NCBI RefSeq assembly: GCF_000003815.2
Contig: NC_049992.1
Coordinates: forward strand, 9,649,538 to 9,713,537
Direction: 5' to 3'
From: Branchiostoma floridae
Lineage: Eukaryota > Chordata > Leptocardii > Amphioxiformes > Branchiostomatidae
DNA: 64,000 nt
Numbering within the stretch: the first letter of the stretch is position 1; every line of letters starts with the position of its first letter. The translations under genes were made by a program, and so were the position numbers. This document shows, one piece after another, positions 24,911 to 36,127 of this stretch. The notes beneath the pieces were generated by a model that saw nothing but the letters and a program-made list of their open reading frames with translations, did not search any database and was not told where the DNA came from.

Positions 24911-25221
24911 CACGGTCTCATATAGCCTATGGTCTGGCAAACAATCTTGGCCACCTCTCTACCAAGTGGCGTCGTACAAATCGCGCTCAGTCTCGAGAAC
25001 ACTTCTGCAAATTCGGGTGAGAAGCGGCTTGGATCATGGACGGCTCGAGTGGCTATATGGACTATTGCGCAATTCTGGCGATAGCTGTTACCGCTCTCTC
25101 CAAACCGCTTCTCACCCGACTTTGCAGAAGTATTCTCGAGATTGAGCGCGATTTGTACGACGCCACTTGGTAGAGAGGTGGCCAAGATTGTTTGCCAGAC
25201 CATAGGCTATATGAGACCGTG
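24911..25221. repeat. Large palindrome, 122-bp arms
   Basis: Left arm 24911-25032 and right arm about 25099-25221 are inverted copies with only about four mismatches, separated by a loop of about 66 bp. Terminal phrase CACGGTCTCATATAGCC. Overlapping open frames on both strands arise from the symmetry. Either a young foldback transposon or a hairpin-forming locus. Confidence 0.85.
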
Positions 25222-26277
25222 GGCGGGGGGCAAGCAGAAGTACACCGGGGGCCAAGAAGAAGGACGGGGGCACAGCAGAAGTACAGCGGGGGTTAAGGAG
25301 AAGTCCGGGGGAAAAGGAGAACGGGTAGGGGGAAAAGCTGAAGGAGTTAGGTGGGGGTGCCCATTAGCGAACTCGACCTTCATTTTCCTAACACCCACAT
25401 AACTACCACAAGTCAATCAAAACGATCCACAAACTCACGACTTATCTTGTACGCAAACACACGCACAAACACGTGCACGCTCCCCCCGCTGCAGCGCCGA
25501 CGACAACCTCCAGGTGAACTGTTTTCACACAGTACCTTCCTTCCTGTAACCGCTTCTCAAATACCAAATATCATGAATTTCCATCCAAAACTACTCTTAT
25601 ATGCTGCTAACCTACATAAAAAGACACAACACCATGTCTCTACCCAAAACATTACCTTGCCATTCTGGCGACTCGTGATAAAGAAAAACCTGTCACGCAA
25701 ATATATTTATTGATGATATATGTTGACAACACTCACACGTTAATGCCACCACCAAAATAGGTTAAGTCCAGCCGCATAGCTGACAAGTTGTGTCTAACAG
25801 CACCAAATTCTATAATACTGCGCAATCGTTAAGTGTGTACAGGGTGTTTAATGTACTAGGCCTCTTCTGAGAATCTCCTCCAGGAATACTGACAGCAACG
25901 GCCTTGGCAACGGCTTTTTAGGCAATATGTTGCATGTCACTCTTCAAAGACCTAACGTTATTTCTTCTGATACACCCGATCTGATCAGCGCGTAAAAACT
26001 AAGCCCATAAAGATACTTTTGGAAAGTATAGTATTTTTTTCAGAATGCATATCAAATTAATTAGGCTTTCAAATCCATGAAGTTTAAGGTAAGATACGTG
26101 GTATTATTATGTTAGTATTTAAGGAGACTTTATTTGCAGCCCGCAACCAGGAATCTCTAACTTGTTTGACAGAAAGATATAGCCATTCATCATCATGCAA
26201 GCAGCCCGCGATGATGATGATGATCTATATCTTAGTCGTGGGCAATATTGAATGTTTTATTTTTTTGTCTATGACAA

Positions 26278-28475
26278 TCACGAATAGTAACAGTAGTGAA
26301 GCTTGTGGTTTCTGCTACCGCCTGTGTCGTGCGGATGTGCCCCATGGCGATCACTTTCATTAATGGTATCTTCATCGTCCCAGCGGAAGTATTCCTCCCT
26401 TACATTCATCCCGAGGACCTGCAAACAACATATCCTTGTTGTCCATTGCTACCAAATCGAGGGACAAATTGGGCATGCCCTTATTATAACATTACATTGT
26501 ATATATCAACCATATTGAAAACTTTTTTATGGATTTGTTACGATTAATTTGTGCATTTTCGAGCAATCTTTGAAATAAAATGGCAACATTAAAGATTGGC
26601 TGAACTGAGACATGACATGTGTAATAAAAACAAGAATGTAGAAATAATGCACCATGGGTAGAATCCAAGATGGCGTCTTACAAGACAGGTGAGATTTCAG
26701 CAACATTTCTGTCAGCCGAATACAAAAATAGAAGCCTAAACGTAGGTTACGCAATCCTCACCTTTTGGCACCCCTGCCTGAAGCGGAAGAGGTAAAACGG
26801 TTTGCGGCTGGGTAGCGGGATGCGGGTGTTGGCGCTACCATCGTTACGACAGCAGTACCAGATGAGCGTGTTGCGGTCGTACTTCCCGTCAGGCAGTGAG
26901 CCACTCCTGCTGTTCCTTTGGTTGAATGGATTGTCTTCGTCGTCCCAGTAAATTTCCCCAGTTTGGAAACCTGGAAAATACAGTATCAAATCTGCATACA
27001 TCTCTTCATCAATGACAGCAGCATTCTAAGGTCTAACGTTAACCTGAAACTTGTTGTCTTTGGGGTATACAAAATGAGAATGACCAAGTTGCCGCAACAA
27101 CTGCAAGTACTGCAGCTATATTTTACACAAATTTAGAAATTCAGATACTTCAGAGTTTAAGGATTCCTACGTTCCATTTTGTAACGACAGATCCATCGTT
27201 TCTATTTCGTTGTAAAACAAACATTATACCTACCACTTGGACATTCATTCTTCTTGAAGATACAGTAGCTACCACGTGGCCAGGTCCCGTGCCCTGTCCA
27301 ATAAGATGTCTGGATTGGGACGAAGAGATGTTAAGACGACTTTTTATTTCTATACACTAGACAAAATGTTTTGAATCTTTGTTAAACATTTGAATCTATG
27401 TAACGAAAAATATAACATGCATTGGCATAATACCGGTCATAAGCCTTATACCGGTCGATTAAAAATAGTGGAACTTAAAGAGATCTACACATGCAACAAT
27501 AGTTATTTCTGAGGTATGCACACTTCAGACATCTAGGTGTCCAATACATAATTTACAAAGCATCGATAACAATGCATTCGAAGACAACAAGGCCAAAAGT
27601 TTTCAGGTCATTTTCGGGGCAGGCGAGCTCGTGTAAACCTCGTGACCAACAACTCGTGTAAAAGTGTGAGGAACCGTTGCATTATCGCCCGGATCTACGG
27701 CTGAATGGGTCAAATTGAACGTACGCCGCCATTTTCCCGCCATTTTTCATGCTACGGCCAGCAGTAAAGTTTTACGTCATAGCGGTTGTGACGGACCAAA
27801 ATTAAATGAAAATTCTTGTCAGTATACGCCCATTTTCTCATGACTTTTTGTATGCTCATGCAGATTTTTGTTTTGTGCAACTACGTACACTAACAGGAAA
27901 GAAAGGAACAACAGAGGATGTATAAAAAAGGTACATAGCGGCAGTTAATTGTGCCGTGTTTCGTTCGACCGGTATAGTGCACCCCCTTCCAACCACACGC
28001 CCGTTCTCCGTGCAATTCCGCGGTGTGTTCCAATTACGATATTATGTTTTTAGCAGGACCAGAGAGACAAAATAATTTACACAGAAGAAGTGGCAAAGGT
28101 AAGCTGTAACAGCAACATGTAACTGGAGAAAATGATGCGTTGATCATTTGCCAAATTAGCATTGCTTGAGAAATTGCAGTAAACCGACCGGTATTATGCC
28201 AATGGATGTTAACGTCCAATATCTATCTATCTATATACAATACGTTCAGTGAATCTCTTGAGAAATGACTTCGTCCACGCTCACTTTCATGCAAAATTTC
28301 TGTATCATGTTGTCCCTCCAGAAGTCTCCATCAAAATGCAGTCCTGACGTCCAGTAGTTGTTGGCGTCGTCGTCCTCGGTGTCTTGGAAACGGGAGCCCG
28401 TGTGCCAGGTCACGCCTGCAGATTCCGGGCAGCCTGTGTTTGTCCTGGGTAAACCATACGTTCCTCTTGGCCATC
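26278..28475 (-). other. Gene 3 ApeC domain (four exons)
   Basis: Exons 28475-28285, 27309-27234, 26970-26762 and 26418-26278 encode about 205 residues. Hallmarks: WPRGTYGLPRTNTGCPES, QDTEDDDANN, FCMK, WPRGSYCIF, GEIYWDDED, LPDGKYD, YCCRNDG, FYLFRFRQGCQK, EEYFRWDDED, LHYCYY. Eight cysteines, as usual for ApeC. The protein ends a residue after YCYY. The third WDDED repeat is altered to WDDEDTINES with a lost asparagine run relative to genes 1 and 2. Confidence 0.92.
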
Positions 28476-31400
28476 CTGTGTGGAGAAAAGATACAAGAGT
28501 CACTTTCCTATCAGAGTTTGAAGAGGGAGGTAATCCGCTTTCTGAAAGCCTTTAAGGGGTCGACTATCAGAAAGCGGAGCAATCAGAAGACGAGAACGCC
28601 CCTCCTTCAATCCCTGCTTGGTATAGCCTGGAATTCATGCAGCTTTGTCAACACTGGCCCGGTTCCAACAGCGAACAAAACTAACAGGTTATTCCTGCCG
28701 AGTAAAAGAGTCATATCTGGAAGGAGATTCTACACTTTTTTTAAAGAAACGTTGTTCAAACTGCAGGTAAATCATAATATGATCTACGGAGAAAAATATA
28801 CTGCCTTTAGATTTGAACCCTGTATAGCCTGGAGTCCAGCTTTTTCAACACAAGCCCGCTCCCAACAGCGACAAGGCTGGACCCCAGACTATGCCTGCCG
28901 AGTAAAAGAGTCGTATCTGGAAGAAGATTCTACACTTGAAAACATTTTTAAAGAAGAGTTGTCCAAAACAGCAGGTAAATCATAATATGATATGATCTAT
29001 GAAGGAAAATATACAGTAATGCCTTTACATTTGAACCCTGTTAATGTATGTCTATGTTAGATATCGAGTAACACGATCTTAATCCGAGCTTTATAACTTC
29101 ACTACTGTTTGACCAACAATAGATTTATACAGAAAGGAACTATGTCTGCCATTTGCAAAGTTACTGGCGGCCGAGCTAGTACATGTCTAAGATATACATA
29201 CCACCGGAGCAGCTCCTCCCGTCTGTATCTAGGGTAAAGGCACCATGGCATTCACAACGGTAGCTTCCTTGCGTGTTCCTGCAGACGTGGTCACAGCCAT
29301 GGTTTCCTGTGCATTCGTTTATATCTGTAGTGTAAAAGTGTGTTGAAGGTTTTATTTTGTGACACCATCCATTCATAAATGAAACCATTCCTGGTTATCT
29401 GATTATGAACATTTCGTCATCATCGTTGTATTTTGCGGTACATTTGGTGTTAACATGTTGTGCATTTTAGTGATATCTGCACTAAAAAAAGCTTTTTCTT
29501 AACAGCTGCATTCATCTAACAACTAGCATATGCTTACCAACACATGTCAGTCCTGGATCCTCTGGACTCATAACCATGAGCACACAGGCAGCTGAAGCTT
29601 CCCGGATTATTTTGGCACACTCAATGGGTGACAATAGCTAACTAATGACAATGTGATAAGGAAAAAGTGCCAGGAACCAGGAGGAATGTCCGCTGCCTCC
29701 GCTCTTCCTATCCGCAACTATTGCTGACCGCGACGCATCGCGATCGCGCTAGAGGCGCGACAAATCAAGGGGGATTCGGTGGTATGTTCCCACGGCCTGT
29801 TTTGAAATCTTCACCCTCTGAAATGCTATTTTCTGCATTTTCCGGCAATTAAATTTTGCGGACAGACTAAACTAGGTTAATAACATTTCCATCAAAATCA
29901 CACATATGGTTTAAGCTTAAGTCGCTGACAGTGCCCCCCCCCCCAACTCCGGACATAGTTTCACCATTTCGAGCACCGAAGGCACGAGCCGTTGGAAAAT
30001 AGGTCCGGGTAATTTTGAAATCTGGGTATCCTGGTTGAAACTGAACCGTCTTTCGGAGGAGACGTAAAATGGGGGCCAACTGTTCGAGAAGGTGCCTCGA
30101 GCCACGTAATACAACAGCCTCATTACTCAGATTGGGTACCTGCTAACTGAAATAATACAACAAGGTAAGTAAAACAGCAGCGAGGTATTGATACGACGTA
30201 CTCACCAACACAATCACTTGAGGTTTCCGAACCCCTGGCGTCTGTACCCGTGCCCAGTGGACAGGATAAACATTCGGTTTGACCATGTCCGGCTTGGAAC
30301 GTCCCGACTGGACACAGGTCACACGGGTCTGTACCGGTCCGGGAGAAGCTGCCAGGTACACATGGTCCTGAAAACGGCAGACCATCATCATCAAATTGAA
30401 AACTTACAGTCAAGTGATATTGGGCTGGGCTGCTTACTCGTCTTCGGAACGGCACCTGCAGTTTGATCTTCAGTCTTTTTTTCGCGAGGCCTGCGTAACA
30501 GCCCTGCGTGTAGCTGCGGTTGCCGGTCCGAAACAGTCGCCCATTACATACTTCACTACCCTAATTACATGAACCAAAGGTAATTACTCCTTGGCAAACT
30601 TTCCCGGCTTATTGGACACTCAGTTAACTTATTTACACTTCCCAAAAATGTTCAGATTTCTTTATTACTTCGTGGAAGCCCATCTGTTTCATATTCCATG
30701 AATTCCAAAATTCTAACTATAACTCAAAATTGTATCACAACCTCTAAACGATTTACAGCGTGATTTATTTATTCTTCCAAGCTTTTTAGTCGCCTGTATT
30801 TGACCTTTTATTATTGAGACAGGGGATCGGACACGCGCGCATACCAACTTTTGTATACACATTATTTAATTGCCATTTCAATTTTGTTATCAGTATTGTT
30901 TACATCTTACATATGTATGGTGGTGGCGTGAATATAAGTAGATAAATTGAGTGCGCCACCACCACGTCTGGCTTGTTTGTCAAAGTGAATAAAAAATGAA
31001 AAAATAAAATAAATGGAAGGGATATTTCGAACTCTTTTAAATTTATATGTAGACATGAAATTGTCGAAAAGGTTGAGACGCACAGGTGCACTGTTGCCGG
31101 TTAGATTTAACGTCAAATTTAAGAGTTGTTGACTAACAAAGCTGATACAGTTAGATGGGACCAGACGTGCCCGTCTTCATCTTTACTGATAACAAAGCGA
31201 TCTTTTGTATGTTTGAGTAATATACCTGTGATTCTGTAGTCGACACAAGTCCGACAGTCACAGTGGGCTGCAGTGTTGCCGCACCAGTTTGCAAAGGAGC
31301 AGCAATGGTTAACACCTGCCGGGTAGCATTCAGCAGGGTTGCCGTTCGCAGCGGGGTGGCCCCACCCACAACGCCAGTCTTTACGCCACTTCTTAGGAGC

Positions 31401-34400
31401 TATTAGGAACAAATGCAGTAAGCCATTTGATTAAGGTTTCACTTTATAATGATTAGTCAGAAACATGTATACAGTCAAACCTGTCTATAGCAGCCACTCA
31501 AGGGACTAGAGAAATGTGGCCACTATAGACAGGTGGCCACTATAGAGAAACTGTTGATCAATTGATCATGACCAATAAGTTTCACATGATTTTAGTACCC
31601 ACTGATCTTTCTCACCAAGTAACATTCAGAATTCAACTTACCCTGCCATGGTAAAATCTACCGAAAATATTGCCAGGCGGAATGTTGGTAAATATGCCGA
31701 AAAAGACTCACGCGTATTTACCTTCCGCTACCGCTAAAATGACCCTGTCGAGAACTCAAATCCTCACAAACTACGATTTCAAACTCGGCGCAGGGTGACA
31801 TACGGCCGCTGTATGGTTCCAATAGGCAGTGTTTCTGTATCTACGGGACGGGAAATCATGTGGCCGTGGCCGCGTTGGACAGGTGGCTGCTATAGACTAT
31901 TTCTTAATGCTTACTAATAGCTAAATGGGAAAAATCCAAGGGACCGAGAAAAAGTGACCGCAATGGCCAGGTACTAGGTGGTCGCTATACAAAGGTGGCC
32001 GCTACTACAGGTTTGACTGTACGCAAATGTAAACCATGGCTAGACACCCTTTGTTGTTTTTATACCATATATTTACAGCATCATAGACGTTTATATATCT
32101 ATTCAAGGTACATTTTTAAGACGTAATTTTAATAAGGAAATGATGCAATAGATTGAAAACTCGGTCGGCGGGCCGGGACAGCACTGTATTCCACGAACCA
32201 TTACATTAACTATTAGTTATTTATCTCGTCATCAGTAATGATGCAAAAAGGATACATACCTTCATTTAGCTGGCATATGAATCCCCTGTCGTAGGAGCAG
32301 TCTTTTTCATCCCATGAGGATCCACTCCCCCAAAACCCGACACATCCGCCCTGACCGTTATCTGGTGCCGGTTCACCGGGGGGCCAGTTGGAGTAGTCAG
32401 ATGACGCTAGGATTTGGCCGTCCTCAAATTGCCATTGCCCATCGTTGTTGTTGTCTGTCAGCCCAAGCCAGCGACCCGCTTCCAGTGGTGCCAGATTAGC
32501 GAGAAAAGTATTGGTGGCACTGTCCTTCGGCATGGCTAAAATCGCCCCGTCTGCCGCACACGTCTTCTTAGCCTTGTCACGCGTTGTCCTTTCCACAAAG
32601 CTCTTGTAGCAAACTCCGTTAAAAGGAACGTAGTCTGATATTGGACAACCTATTGATAAATGAATTTAATGAATGTGTATCCATAGATGACTCACTTAAG
32701 CTTGTCATTTATAAAACAATCAATCAGACACCAAAATGGGGTAGTGCCAATACTCGTTTTAACCAGACAATTGAGTCGGCGAAACGCTTCTGTCTCAATT
32801 TCTCAATACTTCAATTTGCACTGCCTCCCCAACCCTTTTTGTGTGTTGACAAGACATGCGTCGCTAATTGGGTAACAATGATTTGAATTTCAAGTGAGAC
32901 AACACCATGTTTAAATGGGGGAAATGGTTACGAAATAATAACTGTGCTTTGCTTGCACTCATGATGGATGGGACAGACAGAGCGCTGGCGTAGGTACCGT
33001 ACAACAAAACCCTATGGTGTGATGCCATATACATTGATATTACCGATGAAATTGTCCTCATTCGTTTTGCAGATAATAGATATTACTTCTAAATAGTACA
33101 CTGTGCTTGTGAATTTGGAGACCTTACCACAGCCCTCCCTGTCCACAGTGCCTACATCTACTGTTGTTGTGCCCTCCTCACACGGGATACACTCAGTGGC
33201 TCCCTGTTGGTTCTGATACGTGCCCTTTGGACAGAACATGCAGGTCTCTAATCCCGTTTCCGAAAACGTCCCCGGCTGACACTGGCCTGTAGGAAGTTGT
33301 GACAGTCAGGATGATGTTCTTTTTTGTGATGAAGGTGTTTAGAAATAAGATGCATCAACATCACGGAAACCCTTCTCCGGCTCACTATGTTTTGCACAGA
33401 ATGAACTGTAAAAATCGTAAAGACAAGCTTTGACCGTTTGATCCGTTATTTCTGTGACAAATGGTCCTGCAAGTACAATGATGTCATCAATAATGAATAG
33501 ACTATCTTATGAATAAATTTTATACTTATTGTTGAATAGCTCAGTTTAAAGCAATTCATGTGTTCCCCATTACTGGAACTTTTGAAAGCCGCTGAGAACT
33601 TTTATCCTTTTACATAGAAGCATTTGTCTAGAAATGTCCATTGTCGAACAAACGAAACATTCTATCTCATTGGTGTATTGAGGTAATGGTCTTACTCCTG
33701 CAGTCTGTCGCGTTCTTGCTGTTGTTGCCTGCGGTAGAGAATCCCGGTTCACACCGGATACACTCGGTCTGTCCTTCTTCGTCCTGATAGGAGCCCACCG
33801 GACAGACGTCACACGTGGCCTCGCCACTGACGTCAGTGTAGTATGTACCAACCGGGCAGCTAACTATATACAAAAGTACAAAACAGATGTCAGTTTATGA
33901 AGACAGAATTGCCACTACGATTGCTTATATGAGCTCATGCGAAAAATGCGTTTTAGGTCACTTTTAGAAACTTCTCGAGTACATGATATTACATTCTAAA
34001 CTGTATATACACCAACGTCAATATCCTAATTCTCTTGAAAGTAGTGTTGAGACTTAATCCATGGAATGTACCAATGGAAATATCAGAAAAACAGACAGAC
34101 ACTAAGACAAGTCAAAAACAATATGCTGCATTGAATAAGAAGATTCTTAAAGTTTGTACACAGTCAAGTGTTTATTCAACCGAGTGAACCGACGTATTGG
34201 TGACTGCTTGTCACCTTCCTCATGTCGATTTTAACTGGTTCACACTGCACTGAACTAAGATTCATCAACATCAATGAAATGCTTCCCCGGCTCACTATGT
34301 TTAGCACAGCATGAACTGTAAAAAACGTAAAGACAAGCTTTGACCGTTTGATCCGTTATTTCTGTGACAAATGGGAGTCCTGCAAATTCAAAATGTCATC

Positions 34401-36127
34401 AACAATGAATAAATTCTATCTCATTGGTGTATTGAGATATTGGTCTTACTCCTGCAGTCTGTCGCGTTCTTGCTGTTGTTGCCCGCAGTAAAGAATCCCG
34501 GTTCACACCGGATACACTCGGTCTGTCCTTCTTCGTCCTGATAGGAGCCCACCGGACAGACGTCACACGTGGCCTCGCCACTGACGTCAGTGTAGTATGT
34601 ACCAACAGGGCAGCTAACTATATACAAAGGTACAAAACATATGTCAGTTTATGAAGACAGAATTGCCACTACGATTGCTTATATGAGGTCATACGAAAAA
34701 TGCATTTTAGGTCACTTTTAGAAGCTTCTCAACTACAGGATATCACCTTCTATACTGTAGAAACGCCAATTATTAACATCAATATCCTAATTCTCTTGAA
34801 AGTAGTGTTGAAACTTAATCCACAAATGTACCGCTGGAAATATCAGAAAAACCGAAGCTAAGACAAGTCAAAAACAATATGCTGTATTGAATGATAAGTT
34901 TTTTTAAATTAATAAAGTTTGTACAGTCAAGTGTTTATTCAACCGAGTGAACCGACGTATTGATGACCGCTTGTCATCTTCCTCAGGGCGATTCTAACTG
35001 GTTCACACTGCACTGAACTAAGATTCATCAACATCACTGAAACGCTTCATTGGTGTAATAAGATAATTCTTACTCCTGCAGTCTGTCGCGTTCTTGCTGT
35101 TGTTGCCTGCAGTAAAGAATCCCGGTTCACACCGGATACACTCGGTCTGTCCTTCTTTGTCCTGATAGGAGCCCACCGGACAGACATCACACGTGGCCTC
35201 GCCACTGACATGATTGTAGTACGTACCAACCGGGCAGCCAACTACAAAACATATGTCAGTTTACGAAGACAAAAATGCCACCACGAATGCTTATATGAAC
35301 TCATAGAAAATGTAGTTTAGGTTACTATTAAAATCTTCTCATGATCAAATACAGGATATGACTTTCTAAATTCTCTAAACTCTTGTAGTCTCCCTTTTAT
35401 GAAGGCAAACATAAAATGGGAAATGGCAGTGAGGAATCTTACCGTGCGGCAGTGTGATGTCAAGTCTCTGTGACAAGGTGTGTTCCCGGATGTGCACAAC
35501 CCTTCCTGTTATCCGGTCAATCTTAGCCTTTACTTCTGAGATCCGACCTAGTGAATGTCGTAAATGACTGAAGTTAGAATCGTCTTATAGATAATTATAA
35601 TAAGTTGATTGCAAATCCTTGCTCGATGGCTATTTGGTAAGGGCGCGGTCGGAAAGGTCGTGCGATCGTCGTATGATCGCTAACTTCGGCCATTTTGGAG
35701 GACAAAAATGTACAAAACCAAAGCTAACTGGCCTAACTGGAGGCATGTACAACAAAGGGCCCTCGACGACTTCAAACAACCCGGCCGGGCCCGAGTAGGA
35801 AATGTGGCATAGCCATGAGTAATTCAACCAAGTAGGGCAATATTGGTTGTAACAGACAGTCGCCGGAACTTAGGTTAGGTATAGACTCATTATATTGTGC
35901 TGAAAGATCCTTTTTAAACGCTAAGGTGGACCTAGAACAATGTTGACAAGAACAAGAAATAATAGCCATGCCTTCAAGTACAAAAGTACCAAAGAACCGT
36001 TAGGGTAGACATACTCACTTTTCAATCGGCCCACTTGCTGCTTAGTTAATCCGTACACATTCGGGCTTGGCCACATGACCGCATAGTACAGAAGAACGAA
36101 GGTCTTGCTGTAGGTCCAGTTCCCCAT
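26278..36127 (-). CDS. ApeC gene 3: GCC2 repeats, C-type lectin, hevein-like, EGF, ApeC
   Basis: Fourteen exons: 36127-36019, 35547-35443, 35241-35074, 34617-34450, 33863-33696, 33286-33128, 32649-32260, 31399-31226, 30367-30206, 29324-29202, 28475-28285, 27309-27234, 26970-26762, 26418-26278. Total 2343 nt, 780 residues; all junctions keep phase, and all module junctions up to the ApeC domain are phase 1. Predicted secreted mosaic protein: a hydrophobic stretch (TFVLLYYAVMW) at residues 9-19 is the signal-peptide core, then a helix, four GCC2/GCC3 repeats, a C-type lectin domain, a hevein-like module, a fifth GCC2, one EGF and ApeC. ApeC proteins of lancelet have been reported to bind bacterial muramyl dipeptide, and C-type lectin and hevein folds bind glycans, so a secreted microbe-recognition role is likely but inferred. 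An AATAAA sits 17 bases after the stop (26261-26256). No transmembrane segment is seen. Confidence 0.88.
28618..28940. repeat. Tandem pair of TAGCCTGG elements
   Basis: Two about 110-bp copies (28623 and 28825) share TAGCCTGGA, 'tcaacac', 'cccaacagcga' and 'tgccgagtaaaagagtc'. A third copy at 40367-40455 in the equivalent gene 2 intron shows mirrored ends (TAGCCT...AGGCTA), so this is a small foldback family. Confidence 0.6.
29202..29324 (-). other. Gene 3 EGF exon
   Basis: Encodes a calcium-binding-type EGF ([31 protein letters not shown]). Nearly identical to 40870-40748 (gene 2) and 49804-49682 (gene 1). Confidence 0.93.
29537..29622 (-). pseudogene. Decayed EGF exon in gene 3
   Basis: Matches the 3' half of the calcium-binding EGF exon intact in gene 2 (41178-41059) and gene 1 (50153-50034): CQNNPGSFSC and CAHGYE are readable. 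The 5' half with its acceptor is gone, and a 7-bp net insertion near the end shifts the frame. The donor survives. Skipping it leaves a phase 1 to phase 1 join, so the gene model is unaffected. Confidence 0.8.
30206..30367 (-). other. Gene 3 third-type GCC2 repeat exon
   Basis: Encodes GPCVPGSFSRTGTDPC and CPVGTFQAGHGQTEC. It is the orthologous module of 59888-59727 in gene 1 and 41929-41768 in gene 2; all three keep the same flanking intron sequence next to the donor (derived from a SINE). Confidence 0.9.
31226..31399 (-). other. Gene 3 hevein-like eight-cysteine module
   Basis: A single phase 1-1 exon of about 57 residues with eight cysteines, including CCSFANWCGNT, which resembles the CCS-x-x-G-W-CG core of type-1 chitin-binding (hevein) domains. 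Hevein folds bind N-acetylglucosamine polymers. Spacing before the CC pair is longer than in plant hevein, so an unrelated cysteine module is the alternative. Absent from genes 1 and 2. Confidence 0.6.
31470..32021. mobile_element. DNA transposon copy (CAGTCAAACCTGT ends)
   Basis: About 552 bp in the intron between the lectin and hevein-like exons. Ends are inverted: TACAGTCAAACCTGTC on the left, ACAGGTTTGACTGTA on the right. Inside are repeated 'gtggccactatagac' type phrases. Non-coding. Broken relatives lie at 285-720. Confidence 0.8.
32260..32649 (-). other. Gene 3 C-type lectin domain exon
   Basis: One 390-nt exon encodes a complete C-type lectin fold: GVCYKSF, KKTC, WLGLTDNNNDGQW, NWPPGEPAPDNGQGGC and WDEKDCSYDRGFIC. 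The glycan/calcium site is non-standard: the EPN position reads EPAPDN (one residue longer) and the WND position reads WDE. Calcium-dependent sugar binding is possible but its specificity cannot be predicted. Absent from genes 1 and 2. Confidence 0.93.
33128..35241 (-). other. Gene 3 array of four GCC2/GCC3 repeats
   Basis: Each exon encodes one about 55-residue ephrin-receptor-like cysteine module (CPVGTYY, CDVCPVGSYQD, GQTECIRCEPGF). The first three exons (35241-35074, 34617-34450, 33863-33696) are nearly identical in protein and DNA, and their introns also match, so they are recent tandem copies of one type. The fourth (33286-33128, QCQPGTFSETGLETC) is a second type. Gene 1 has one of each type, in the same order, at 60786-60087. 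Confidence 0.9.
35443..36127 (-). other. Gene 3 signal peptide and helical leader exons
   Basis: Exon 1 encodes 36 residues starting MGNWTYSKTFVLLYY and ends at AAA A followed by GTGAGT. Exon 2 encodes a charged amphipathic helix (SEVKAKIDR, EHTLSQRLD). The same two exons, clearly homologous, start gene 2 (42375-43091), but nothing like them was found within gene 1 in this window. The pair may be a leader acquired by the shorter paralogues. Confidence 0.85.

Larger units (their letters stand above)
23400..25700. other. Repeat block inserted between DCAF17 and ApeC gene 3
   Basis: About 2.2 kb of nested repeats with no credible gene. Sequences on either side are nearly adjacent in the duplicated copy at about 45630-45800, so the block was gained here (or lost there). 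It contains the foldback element at 24434-24592, the large palindrome at 24911-25221, and outer arms (about 24350-24640 without the insert versus about 25225-25352 inverted). Pieces at 24040-24320 and 25370-25480 resemble the TACCTCCATGAA family. Confidence 0.6.

Noticed and set aside
24886-25203. Mirror-image open frames on both strands at about 25 kb
   Set aside because: They come from the palindrome, which reads similarly on both strands.
28246-28284. Extending the first ApeC exon through VSVDEVISQE
   Set aside because: The reading stays open and similar in genes 1 and 3, but a GT(G/A)AGC donor directly after FCMK restores the correct phase for the next exon in all three genes, and gene 3 meets a stop soon after.
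28440-28985. 181-codon plus-strand open frame
   Set aside because: Antisense to ApeC exon 1 of gene 3 and to two copies of a foldback family.
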